Assembly: GCA_051893555.1 (NCBI GenBank)
Contig: JBJFHL010000011.1
Span: 8,245 to 72,244, forward strand
DNA from: RGIG7179 sp051893555
GTDB lineage: Bacteria; Bacillota; Clostridia; Peptostreptococcales; Anaerovoracaceae
Reading direction: 5' to 3'
Length of the DNA: 64,000 bases
Position numbers and translations under genes: made by a program. The notes beneath the pieces were generated by a model, which saw nothing but the letters and a program-made list of their open reading frames with translations, did not search any database and was not told the origin of the DNA. Positions within the stretch are counted from its first letter, which is position 1. Every line of letters begins with the position of its first letter. This document shows, one piece after another, positions 8,298 to 17,033 of this stretch.

Positions 8298-8798
8298 ATG
8301 TATATCAGACCAGCGAAACCCGAAGATATGGACCGCATCATGGAAATATGCGATGCGGCCCGCAGTTTTATGAGAAAGAACGGGAATCATACCCAGTGGA
8401 TCAACGGCTACCCCTCCCGCCAGCAGATGGAGCAGGACAGGCAGAACGGAAACAGCTATGTCTGGGCAGAAATCGATCCCCGGGGAAATGAGATTTTGCG
8501 AGGCGTTTTCACCTTTATCCTCGGCGAAGATCCGACCTATGCTGTCATCGAAGGCGGCACATGGCGAAACGCCAAGCCCTACGGCACCATACACCGCATG
8601 GGCAGTGACGGAACCAGAAGCGGGTTCTTCCGGCAGGCACTGCAGTTCTGTCTGCAGCAGACGGATAATGTCCGCATCGATACCCATGCCGATAACCTGC
8701 CGATGCAGCATCTGGCAGAGCGGGAAGGCTTTCTCCGCTGCGGCATCATCTATGTGGCGGACGGCACGCCGCGAATTGCATATCATTACGTAAAATAA
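8298..8798 (+). CDS. GNAT-family N-acetyltransferase
   Basis: This protein of about 166 residues begins MYIRPAKPEDMDRIMEICD, the usual first strand and helix of the GNAT fold. GNAT enzymes move an acetyl group from acetyl-CoA to an amine. The late part (RIDTHADNLPMQHLAEREGF, then RCGIIYV) matches the family's C-terminal beta-alpha motif with Asn near the end. The start is uncertain. The ATG at 8298 fits the family N-terminus. An ATG at 8259 lies almost at the predicted transcription start and has no ribosome site. The substrate is unknown. Confidence 0.75.
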   Translation: MYIRPAKPEDMDRIMEICDAARSFMRKNGNHTQWINGYPSRQQMEQDRQNGNSYVWAEIDPRGNEILRGVFTFILGEDPTYAVIEGGTWRNAKPYGTIHRMGSDGTRSGFFRQALQFCLQQTDNVRIDTHADNLPMQHLAEREGFLRCGIIYVADGTPRIAYHYVK

Positions 8799-9161
8799 GA
8801 TTTCCTTCTCGCTGCACGTCCGTACGACCTCAATGCGCAAGGGCAAAATGACGCAAAACATATTTTATTCACATCCTCTGCGTTACATAGACCATCTATG
8901 TATGTGCAAAAATGTAAGAATAATACAGCATTTATCAACCAATCAGGATGTCGAACTAATAATATGTGTATTCTTTACAGCTGGGCGGTACCTGCTTTTG
9001 AATAAAGCCAGCATAATATAATTTTTTCTGCATAATAATTCGTTGCTCCATTATGCAACGACGCTGCTGGTGACGCATTTAGGATCGAGACGATCCGTTT
9101 TGCGTCATTTTTTGCATACATACGATTCAGACTGCATCTCAAGCTTCATTTCCGGCCGCGC
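8799..9161. other. Gene-poor AT-rich stretch bounded by inverted repeats
   Basis: No convincing coding region lies here. Positions 8845-8859 (AAAATGACGCAAAAC) and 9097-9111 are perfect 15-base inverted copies enclosing about 240 bases that are clearly more AT-rich than the flanks. Near the right end are a possible -10 (TATAAT, 9017-9022), a small dyad (GTTGC/GCAAC around 9042-9059) and a strong plus-strand terminator. It may be a relic of a small mobile element or hold a small RNA gene. Neither can be settled from sequence alone. Confidence 0.6.
9071..9113 (+). terminator. Plus-strand rho-independent terminator
   Basis: TGACGCA (9071-9077) pairs with TGCGTCA (9101-9107). The inner pair is GGATCG/CGATCC, and TTTTTT follows. 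No coding region lies just upstream, so it ends either the long GNAT transcript or a small RNA. Confidence 0.75.
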
Positions 9162-10448
9162 TCAAACACCGGCTCTGGCTGCAATGGCCTTTTCCAGCCA
9201 GTCTTTCCCGTCGGTAAACCGTGCTACCACATAGGAAATTACATAGTCTCCGGATGAATTGATCATGGTTGCCGGCGGATCCACCAGATTGCCGATGGTA
9301 ATGGCAATCGGATAGGCAATTTCCAGCTGGGTCGGGAAGAAAATGGAGCACATGATGAATTCTCCGATGTAGCCGCCGCCCGGAATGCCGGACATGCCCA
9401 CCGAAGAAACTACCGCTACCAGAATCACCAGCAGAAACGTGTTGATACCCTCAAACGGGATACCGAAAACGCCGAAAAGAAAGGCAATTTTCAGCACGCA
9501 GGAAAAGCAGGATCCATCCATATGCATGGTTGCTCCCAATGGAATGACGATTTCCGATACGTCTTTCGGTACACCGGTTTCCTCGGACACCTCCAGGTTC
9601 GTCGGTATGGTTGCCACCGAGGAACAGGTGCCCAGCGCTGTGACTGCAGGACGGAGAATGTGGCGGTACATGGTCCTCGGACCCTGCTTTCCGCCTCCGA
9701 ACCATGCATACAGCGGAAAAGCAATCAGAACATATACCAGACACAGCGGATAGTAAACTGCCAGGCCCCGTCCATAGCTTCCGGCAATGGCCGGTCCGTA
9801 GGTAGCCACCAGATCCGCGAAAAATCCCAGGAAAGCGATCGGTGCGTAGTAGGTGACGATTTTCACGACTTTCATCATACAGTTTGACAGATCTTCCAGC
9901 CATTTTGCAGTCATGGTCTCACTGCCTCCGCTCAGCTGGACACCAAATCCGAAAAGAATGGAAAACACGATCAGCGGGAGCATGGCTTTCCTGCTGAGGA
10001 GTCCTACGAAGTCTTCCGCCGTAAAGAAACTGATAAACAGATCCGACAGACTGGTCTGTTCATCTACCGTTCCCCTGGCCAGATCACCCCATGGCTCCAG
10101 AACCGGCGGAATCAGCCGCATCAGTACGATCATGATCACGGCGGCGATGGCACCTGTAATGAGAAATGCCCCGATGGTGGTTCCCATGACCTTGCCGGCA
10201 CGTTTTCTGCTGGGCATGTTGGCAACCGCTCCTGCAATGGATGCAAAAACCATCGGTACCACGATACAGAACATCAGATTGATAAAGATTTTACCCAGAG
10301 GTGCCAGGTAAGAGGCACCTTTTTCCATCATCTGACCGTCCGCATCATACACATTCGGCCAGACTGCGCCAAGAATGCAGCCTGCAATGATGGCGCAGAC
10401 CATGAAGGTCAGCAGGCCGTAATTCTCACGAAAAGAATTCCTGTCCAT
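9162..10448 (-). CDS. Dicarboxylate/amino acid:cation symporter (DAACS family)
   Basis: This protein of about 428 residues has the hydrophobic profile of GltP/DctA-type symporters. Family features include FCIVVPMVFASIAGAV in the first third, the hairpin serine-rich region ALGTCSSVATIPTNL, and the substrate and cation binding part IPLGATMHMDGSCF. It imports acidic or neutral amino acids or C4-dicarboxylates with Na+ or H+. The ATG at 10448 is chosen because AAAGGGG lies 6 bases upstream; an upstream ATG at 10472 has no such site. A hairpin (10462-10495) and a dyad (10497-10514) lie just upstream and may control it. The exact substrate is not readable. Confidence 0.88.
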   Translation of the reverse strand: MDRNSFRENYGLLTFMVCAIIAGCILGAVWPNVYDADGQMMEKGASYLAPLGKIFINLMFCIVVPMVFASIAGAVANMPSRKRAGKVMGTTIGAFLITGAIAAVIMIVLMRLIPPVLEPWGDLARGTVDEQTSLSDLFISFFTAEDFVGLLSRKAMLPLIVFSILFGFGVQLSGGSETMTAKWLEDLSNCMMKVVKIVTYYAPIAFLGFFADLVATYGPAIAGSYGRGLAVYYPLCLVYVLIAFPLYAWFGGGKQGPRTMYRHILRPAVTALGTCSSVATIPTNLEVSEETGVPKDVSEIVIPLGATMHMDGSCFSCVLKIAFLFGVFGIPFEGINTFLLVILVAVVSSVGMSGIPGGGYIGEFIMCSIFFPTQLEIAYPIAITIGNLVDPPATMINSSGDYVISYVVARFTDGKDWLEKAIAARAGV

Positions 10449-10461
10449 ATCATTCCCCTTT

Positions 10462-10514
10462 CCGGCATGCATTGATCATATCCATTACATGCCGGTACAG
10501 AATATGTATTCTGT
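10462..10514. promoter_or_regulatory. Hairpin and dyad in the leader of the symporter gene
   Basis: CCGGCATG (10462-10469) and CATGCCGG (10488-10495) are 8-base inverted copies directly before the symporter's ribosome site. ACAGAATA-TG-TATTCTGT (10497-10514) is a second near-perfect dyad, with the shape of a dimeric repressor operator. Confidence 0.4.
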
Positions 10515-10520
10515 GGGAAT

Positions 10521-12011
10521 CTAAGAACAGGAATTTTTTATTCCTTCCCGCACATCCGCCTCCGTCAGGGTCATGAGCGCCTCATCCGCAAGGCTCTCCC
10601 CCGCCGGATCCGAACCATCTGGTGTTTCGCCGTCCAGCCGCGGATCCTCTGCCAGCCGGTTGGCCTGACAGTGGATGATCTTTTCAAACGCATTCCGCAC
10701 GGTACGACCGTTTCCGAAATTGTCATCCCGCTCTGCATACATCCGGTCAAATTCCTCGCGAAGCAGCGTCTCCGCTTCCTCTGCAAGCAGGTATCCGTTC
10801 TTCTTGCACTGCATTTGAAAAATCTGCGTCATCTCTTCCCCCGTATAATCCGGGAAGTGCAGATATTTGTTAAACCTGGACCGCAGGCCCGGATTGGCTT
10901 CGATAAACTTGTACATCAGATCGTCATAGCCCGCCACGATAACCACCAGCTCATCCCGGTGATCCTCCATGGCCTTCAGAATGGTGGCAATGCACTCTTT
11001 GCCGTAGCTGTCCTCTTCGCTTTCCACCAGAGCATATGCTTCATCGATAAACAGGACACCGCCGATGGCTTCCTGGATGACCTTGGCCGTCTGAATGGCA
11101 GTCTGCCCCAGATAGCCGGCCACCAGACCACTCCGGTCCACCTCCACCAGCTGCCCCGTCTTCAGAATGCCGATCTGCTTGTAGAGCTTCGCCAGCAGAC
11201 GGGCGACCGTCGTCTTTCCGGTTCCCGGATTTCCCGAAAAGACCAGATGATAGGACACCTCCGCCGTTTTCAGACCCCGGCTCTCCCGCAGCTTGCAGAC
11301 CTTGATGAAGTTCATCAGGGTATGAATATCCTTTTTCACCGCTTCCAGCCCCACCAGGCTGTCCAGCTCTGCCAGCAGCTCTTCCAGGGTTTTCTCCGGC
11401 TCTGCTTCTTTCTCCGCAAAATCCGTTTTCCCGGCTTCTTTCGTCGGTTTCCCACACTCTTGTTTCCCGGGCTCTTTTTCACACCCATAGGTGATATTGG
11501 CGCCAAACCGGTTGTAGACAAACTGACCGCCCGGCAGATCCCGCTCCATCACGCCTTCCACATTTTTTTTGAATTCTTCGTAGAAGTCCAGATGAATCAT
11601 GCGGATTTCTTCAATCCGGTTCGCTTCCTCCGGCGTGCAGTCTCCGTCCAGAAACGATACATCGGTCAGAAACGCAGCCAGATCCATGATATATTTCCGG
11701 CAGTCCGGTGCACCGTTCTTCACATCCCCGGCCGTCATATGAACAAACCCCGCCGAAATGGTCGGATACGGCAGCGCCCCTGCCCGGACCATTTTTTCCC
11801 GGATCTCCGCTTCCGTATGGCGCGTTCCGCCCAACACCAGAGCAAGAACATCTTCACATTCCCTGTGATACACCGGATCTGCATGGAGGACACGCAGCAC
11901 ATAGGCTGCAATTCTCTCCCGGTACTCCGGCAGATCCTTCGCTTCACATACTTTCAGAAAGGCATTCTCCAGTTTTCGATAATCCTCCCGGATCAGTTCA
12001 TAATTTTCCAT
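10521..12011 (-). CDS. CbbX/SpoVK-type AAA+ ATPase
   Basis: This 496-residue protein has a helical N-terminal half without clear motifs and a charged linker around residues 180-215. A CbxX/CfxQ-type AAA+ domain follows: GNPGTGKTT (Walker A), GGVLFIDEAYAL (Walker B), the pore-side GLVAGYLGQTA, and the arginine-finger part GLRSRFNKY. Relatives include SpoVK and the Rubisco activase CbbX, which remodel partner proteins. GGGGAG lies just before the ATG. It begins 21 bases after polC ends, so it is probably the last gene of the polC operon. The substrate is unknown. Confidence 0.82.
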   Translation of the reverse strand: MENYELIREDYRKLENAFLKVCEAKDLPEYRERIAAYVLRVLHADPVYHRECEDVLALVLGGTRHTEAEIREKMVRAGALPYPTISAGFVHMTAGDVKNGAPDCRKYIMDLAAFLTDVSFLDGDCTPEEANRIEEIRMIHLDFYEEFKKNVEGVMERDLPGGQFVYNRFGANITYGCEKEPGKQECGKPTKEAGKTDFAEKEAEPEKTLEELLAELDSLVGLEAVKKDIHTLMNFIKVCKLRESRGLKTAEVSYHLVFSGNPGTGKTTVARLLAKLYKQIGILKTGQLVEVDRSGLVAGYLGQTAIQTAKVIQEAIGGVLFIDEAYALVESEEDSYGKECIATILKAMEDHRDELVVIVAGYDDLMYKFIEANPGLRSRFNKYLHFPDYTGEEMTQIFQMQCKKNGYLLAEEAETLLREEFDRMYAERDDNFGNGRTVRNAFEKIIHCQANRLAEDPRLDGETPDGSDPAGESLADEALMTLTEADVREGIKNSCS

Positions 12012-12032
12012 GGTCTCCCCATTCCTTCTTTT

Positions 12033-15000
12033 TTAAAACATGCACAGCTGGTCCGTCTCCGGCAGACCTTCAAACACACCGTGGTTCCGAAGTCCCTCCA
12101 CGGCGGTTTTGTTCAGCTTGCCCCGCTGTACGGCTTCCTCGATGGTATCAAACGGTTTTTCCTCGTAAGCTGCAACGAAGGATTTGGCTGCCGTTTCTCC
12201 CACACCCTCCACCGCCACAAACGGCAGCAGGACTTTCCCGTCATCCACCCAGAATTTGGTGGCATGGGATTTTCCCAGCCGGGCCGGTGTGAATTCATAG
12301 CCCCGGCTGTACATTTCGTAGGCAACCTCGTAGACCAGAATATCATCCTTTTCCTTCGGAGAAGCGTTATTCCCCTTGGCAATGATGGCATCCATCTGTT
12401 CCAGTACCGCATCCGGTCCTTTCAGGATCACTTCCGCATTGAAATTGGCCACCACGCTGGTGAAGTGGGTCGCATAGAATTCCTGCGGATAGTACACCTT
12501 ATACCATGCCATTCGGAAGGACATCATCACATAAGCCACCGCATGGGCCCGCGGGAACATGTACTGGATCTTGATACAGGAATCGATATACCACTGCGGG
12601 ACCCCGTGATCCTTCATGACCTGCAGCTGCTCTTCCTTCAGCGGCCGGTTCTTACGGACATCCTCCATGATTTTGAAGGATGTCTTGTTTTCGATTCCCT
12701 TCAGAATCAGATAGTTCATGATGTCGTCTCGCGTGGAGATGACTTCACGCATGGTGGCCACACCGCTGCGGATATAGTCCTGGGCATTGTTCAGCCAGAC
12801 ATCCGTACCGTGAGAAAAGCCGGAGATCCGGACCAGATCGGCAAACTTGTCCGGCTTGATGTCGTCCAGCATGCCCCGGGTAAAAGACGTGCCGAATTCC
12901 GGAATCGCATAGGTGCCGTGCTTGAACCGGTAATGCTCCGGATCCTTGATCTTCAGGGCCTCGATTCCGTTGAATATGGACAGCACCGTCCGGTCTGTCA
13001 GGTCCACCTTCAGCGGGTCGATGCCGGTCATATCCTGCAGCTGACGGATCATGGACGGCACATTGTGTCCCAGAATATCCAGCTTCAGCAGGTTCTGGTC
13101 GATCTTATGGTAATCGAAATGGGTCGTGATGATATCCGTGTTCACATCGTTGGCCGGATGCTGCACCGGACAGAATTCATAGATCTCATGATCGTCCGGC
13201 ACGATGATGATGCCCCCCGGATGCTGGCCGGTGGTCCGCTTCACACCGGTACAGTGCTGGGTCAGCCGGTCGGCTTCGTATTTATTGATGGGCCGCTGGG
13301 TCTCCTCGAAGAACTTCATCACATAACCATAAGCCGTCTTATCCGCCACCGTACCCACGGTCCCGGCCTTGAACACATTCTTTTCGCCGAAGATCGTTCC
13401 CACATACTTGTGCGCCACCGGCTGGTATTCTCCGGCGAAATTCAGGTCGATATCCGGCTCTTTATCGCCGTCAAACCCCAGGAAGGTTGCAAACGGTATG
13501 GTGAAGCCGTCCCGCTTCATCGGCGTGCCGCACTTCGGACAGTCCTTTTCCGGCATGTCGATGCCGCAGTCATACAGGTTCATGTCGCCCCACTCCAGAT
13601 GTTTGCAGTTCGGACAGATATAATGGGGTTCCAGCGGATTTACCTCGGTGATGCCGGCCATGGTGGCGGCCAGAGAGGAGCCCACGGATCCCCGGGAACC
13701 CACCAGATAGCCATCTTCGTTGGACTTATGTACCAGCATCTGTGCCGACACATACATGACCGCGTAGCCGTTATTGATAATGGAAGACAGTTCTTTCTCC
13801 AGACGTTCTCCGATCCGGTCCGGCAGCGGGTCGCCATACATCTCATGGGCTTTTTCCATGCAGGTGGTCCGCAGGGTTTCTTCCGCTCCGTCAATTTTCG
13901 GCGGGAATTTTCCCTTTGGAACCGGCAAAATCCCCCCATCGCACAGATCGGCGATAAGGTTGGTGTTATCGATGACCACCCGTTTTGCCGTCTCTTCGCC
14001 CAGATAGCTGAATTCCTCCAGCATTTCATCGGTGGTCCGAAGGTACAGTCCTGTTCCGTTTTCTGCATCCTTGAAGCCCTGTCCGGCCATGAGGATGTTC
14101 CGGTAGATAGCCGCCGTCTCGTCCTGATAGTGGGCATCGGTGGTGGCAACCACCGGCTTGCCCAGCTTATCTGCCAACGCCACGATTCTCCGGTTGATGT
14201 CCTTCAGCTCGTCATAACCGGAGACACGGTTCTGCTCGATGAGGAACCGATTGTTGATCAGCGGCTGAATTTCCAGATAGTCATACCGGCTGGCAATCCG
14301 TTCGATTTCCTCCTCCGGCTTGCCGTCCAGCACCGCCCGGTAGATCTCGCCGGCTTCGCAGGCGCCGCCCACAAGAATACCCTCTCTGTGGGCTTCCAGC
14401 ACCGACCACGGCAGCCGCGGACGCCGGTAGAAATAGTCGATATGGGAAAAGGAAACCAGCTTGTAGATATTTTTCAATCCTTCCTGGGTGGCTGCCAACA
14501 GGATGATGTGGTTGGTACCCTTCTTTTTATAGTCAATGCTTCCGTCTTCCCGAATACAGTCGCTGTCATCGAAGACATAGCCCTCCATACCATAAAGGAT
14601 CTTGATGGGACGGCCCTTTTCCGCCTGTTTCTTGGCTTCCTTTGCGGCATCCGGGAAGGCCTGGACCACACCGTGGTCCGTGATGGCTACGGCCGGCTGT
14701 CCCCAGGCAGCCGCCTTTCCCACGATGTCCGACACCTCATTGAGGCCGTCCATGGCGCTCATCTTGGTATGGGCGTGGAGTTCCACCCGCTTGCCGATCT
14801 CACAGGTGTCCTTCCGGTTGTCTCCCAGAGACTTGTCCGTCTTTTCGATGTCCTTCATCATGATGGTATTCATATTTTCGAAGGTATCGAACTGGACTTC
14901 CCCGCGGATCTTCACCCCGGCACCGGGTTTCAGCAGTTCATCGATCTCGTTCCATTTATTTTCGGAAGCAAAGCACTTGCAGCAGATGGTGGTCTTTTCA

Positions 15001-15902
15001 TCGGTGATCAGCAGGGTGATCAGGAAATTGCCGCTGCGGATGACCCGGTGGTCTTTCTTGAACAGGATGCCTTCCACGATCACGGTGCCCAGAGACGGAT
15101 CGATGTCCATGAGGGCTGTATTGGCATCGCCCACAATATCATGCCCCATGATCCGGTTGCCTTCCGCCGGAAGTTCCTTTTCTTTGCGTTTCCAGCCGCC
15201 CTTGCCTGTCTGACCGCCCTGACCGCCGAAGCCGCCGTTCTGACCGCCCTGGCCGCCGAAACCGCCGCCCCCCGCTGCGCCGGACGAACCGGATGGTCCG
15301 GAGGATGGATTTTGGGAAGCCTGTTTCTGCTTCGCCTCCTTATATTTCTTCAAGGATTCTTCGATATCCTGCTTCTCGCCGGCTTCGATCTCGTCGTGAA
15401 TCTGCTCGTAGACGTCTTCGTTGTTGACGAAAGAAACGGAGGTCTGTATGCCGAAGGTCTCTTCCAGCAGGTTTTCAAAGAGCTTCTTCACCTTTTCATT
15501 CAGCTGCTGGGTGCTGACTTTGCCGATGGCCTCAATTTCCAGATGTGCTCCGTCGAACTGAAAGTGATCTTCCCGGATGGTTTTCGTGATGGCTGTGTAT
15601 TCCCCGTTGACAATCTCGATCATGTGGGGGATGAACAGGCGCACGATATCCTCCTGCCGCAGCACCACATTTTCATAGGAATAGTTCAGCTTCACGCCCT
15701 GAATCCCTTCCAGCTTGTGGATCAGGGTCGCCTTCATCTTTTCCATGTCCAGATGGGGCATGACAAAATTAAGGGTCATGTCAATGGACAAAACCCCTGT
15801 ATCTTTGTGGATGACCGCCCGGTCTATGGAATAGGTAAGCAGGTCTTTCGGGTAGTCGCCGATGGACTCCCAGCGGACCGCGTTTTCAATGATTTGTTTC
15901 AT
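12033..15902 (-). CDS. polC: DNA polymerase III alpha subunit, PolC type, lacking the exonuclease domain
   Basis: This 1289-residue protein is the main replicative polymerase of Gram-positive bacteria. Domains in order: N-terminal domain (about 1-185); a low-complexity Gly/Gln/Ser linker (200-235); OB fold (about 265-355); PHP domain starting ELHAHTKMSAMDG (HAH at 376-378); zinc motif CPNC...CPKCG; and catalytic palm PDIDLNFAGEYQ near 815, down to a PolC-like end TDQLCMF. In ordinary PolC a DEDD 3'-5' exonuclease of about 170-190 residues is inserted in the PHP domain. Here GMEGYVFDD (439-447) runs almost straight into NHIILLAATQEGLKNIYKLV (464-483), and no FDxETTG motif exists anywhere. The frame is intact and the ATG overlaps the ispG stop by 4 bases. 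Confidence 0.95.
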   Translation of the reverse strand: MKQIIENAVRWESIGDYPKDLLTYSIDRAVIHKDTGVLSIDMTLNFVMPHLDMEKMKATLIHKLEGIQGVKLNYSYENVVLRQEDIVRLFIPHMIEIVNGEYTAITKTIREDHFQFDGAHLEIEAIGKVSTQQLNEKVKKLFENLLEETFGIQTSVSFVNNEDVYEQIHDEIEAGEKQDIEESLKKYKEAKQKQASQNPSSGPSGSSGAAGGGGFGGQGGQNGGFGGQGGQTGKGGWKRKEKELPAEGNRIMGHDIVGDANTALMDIDPSLGTVIVEGILFKKDHRVIRSGNFLITLLITDEKTTICCKCFASENKWNEIDELLKPGAGVKIRGEVQFDTFENMNTIMMKDIEKTDKSLGDNRKDTCEIGKRVELHAHTKMSAMDGLNEVSDIVGKAAAWGQPAVAITDHGVVQAFPDAAKEAKKQAEKGRPIKILYGMEGYVFDDSDCIREDGSIDYKKKGTNHIILLAATQEGLKNIYKLVSFSHIDYFYRRPRLPWSVLEAHREGILVGGACEAGEIYRAVLDGKPEEEIERIASRYDYLEIQPLINNRFLIEQNRVSGYDELKDINRRIVALADKLGKPVVATTDAHYQDETAAIYRNILMAGQGFKDAENGTGLYLRTTDEMLEEFSYLGEETAKRVVIDNTNLIADLCDGGILPVPKGKFPPKIDGAEETLRTTCMEKAHEMYGDPLPDRIGERLEKELSSIINNGYAVMYVSAQMLVHKSNEDGYLVGSRGSVGSSLAATMAGITEVNPLEPHYICPNCKHLEWGDMNLYDCGIDMPEKDCPKCGTPMKRDGFTIPFATFLGFDGDKEPDIDLNFAGEYQPVAHKYVGTIFGEKNVFKAGTVGTVADKTAYGYVMKFFEETQRPINKYEADRLTQHCTGVKRTTGQHPGGIIIVPDDHEIYEFCPVQHPANDVNTDIITTHFDYHKIDQNLLKLDILGHNVPSMIRQLQDMTGIDPLKVDLTDRTVLSIFNGIEALKIKDPEHYRFKHGTYAIPEFGTSFTRGMLDDIKPDKFADLVRISGFSHGTDVWLNNAQDYIRSGVATMREVISTRDDIMNYLILKGIENKTSFKIMEDVRKNRPLKEEQLQVMKDHGVPQWYIDSCIKIQYMFPRAHAVAYVMMSFRMAWYKVYYPQEFYATHFTSVVANFNAEVILKGPDAVLEQMDAIIAKGNNASPKEKDDILVYEVAYEMYSRGYEFTPARLGKSHATKFWVDDGKVLLPFVAVEGVGETAAKSFVAAYEEKPFDTIEEAVQRGKLNKTAVEGLRNHGVFEGLPETDQLCMF

Positions 15903-16996
15903 TCTGCTTCCTCGATCATTGCTTCCTCGATCAGTTTCATCAAAGCCGGTACAATTTCTTCCTCCGGTACGCTGCCGATGATCTCACCCCTGGCAAACAG
16001 CAGACCCTTGCCGTCTCCGCCGGCGATACCAAAATCTGCTTCCCGGGCTTCTCCCGGCCCGTTGACGGCGCAGCCCATGACGGCTACCGTAAGGGATCGG
16101 AGCTGTCTGCCGCTGGCCGCAGCCTCCGCATTCCGCCGGGTTTCCAGATCGTCCAGCTGCCGCTCAATTTCGGAGGCCAGTGTTTCCAGATGGATCTTCG
16201 TTCTGCCGCAGGTCGGGCAGGATACCAAGTTCACGGCGGATTTCCGCAGACCCAGGCTGCGCAGGATCTCTTTGGCGAAGTAGACTTCCTCCACCGGATC
16301 GGCCGTCAGAGAGACCCGCATGGTATCCCCGATGCCTGCCAGCAGCAGTCCGCCGATTCCCACCGCAGACTTGACCTTGCCTCTGCCCGGCGTACCGGCT
16401 TCCGTAATGCCGATGTGCACCGGATGATCGGTGGCTACGGCCAGGATTCGATGTGCCTCATAATTCATGCGTACATCGGAGGATTTCAGGGAAACCACCA
16501 GGTTATCGTAGCCCATATCTTCGATCCGCTGCAGATTCCGGAGCGCGCTCTCCGCCAGGCCTTCTGCCGTCACGCCGCCGCAGCGCTGCAGGATATCCTG
16601 CTCCAGGGATCCCGAGTTGACGCCCACCCGGATGGGGATTTCCCGCTGCCGTGCCGCTTCTACCACCGCTTTTACCCGATCTGTGCTGCCGATGTTTCCC
16701 GGATTGATTCTGACCTTATCGGCGCCGGCTTCGATGGAAGCGATGGCCAGCCGATAGTCGAAATGGATGTCGGCAACCATGGGGATATGGATTTTTTTCT
16801 TTACACGTCCCAGGACCTCTGCCGACTCCATGTCGGGTACCGCCATGCGGATGATCTGACATCCGGCATCCTCCAGTCTGGCAATCTGCTCCAACAGTGC
16901 CTTTTCATCTCTGGAGTCCACGTTGGTCATGGACTGTATGGTAATCGGTGCGCCGCCGCCGATGGCCACGCCGCCGCAGTTCACTTGTTTCGTCAT
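15899..16996 (-). CDS. ispG: 4-hydroxy-3-methylbut-2-en-1-yl diphosphate synthase (IspG/GcpE)
   Basis: This 365-residue enzyme does the penultimate step of the MEP isoprenoid pathway: it reductively opens MEcPP to HMBPP using a [4Fe-4S] cluster. The cluster cysteines appear in SCPTCGRT and MGCAVNGPGE. The N-terminal barrel carries IQSMTNVDSRD and HFDYRLA. The length matches the two-domain bacterial form. AAGGAG precedes the ATG. The stop overlaps the polC start (ATGA). It follows rseP and dxr, so two MEP genes share this operon. Confidence 0.96.
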   Translation of the reverse strand: MTKQVNCGGVAIGGGAPITIQSMTNVDSRDEKALLEQIARLEDAGCQIIRMAVPDMESAEVLGRVKKKIHIPMVADIHFDYRLAIASIEAGADKVRINPGNIGSTDRVKAVVEAARQREIPIRVGVNSGSLEQDILQRCGGVTAEGLAESALRNLQRIEDMGYDNLVVSLKSSDVRMNYEAHRILAVATDHPVHIGITEAGTPGRGKVKSAVGIGGLLLAGIGDTMRVSLTADPVEEVYFAKEILRSLGLRKSAVNLVSCPTCGRTKIHLETLASEIERQLDDLETRRNAEAAASGRQLRSLTVAVMGCAVNGPGEAREADFGIAGGDGKGLLFARGEIIGSVPEEEIVPALMKLIEEAMIEEAE

Positions 16997-17033
16997 TGCA
17001 GTCTCCTTCTTCGGCTGAACGATGTACCCCGGC

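Noticed and set aside
10671..16283. Open frame of 1870 codons on the plus strand
   Set aside because: It lies opposite the AAA+, polC and ispG genes, whose products are clear. It has no family features and no fitting ribosome site, and reflects codon bias on the other strand.
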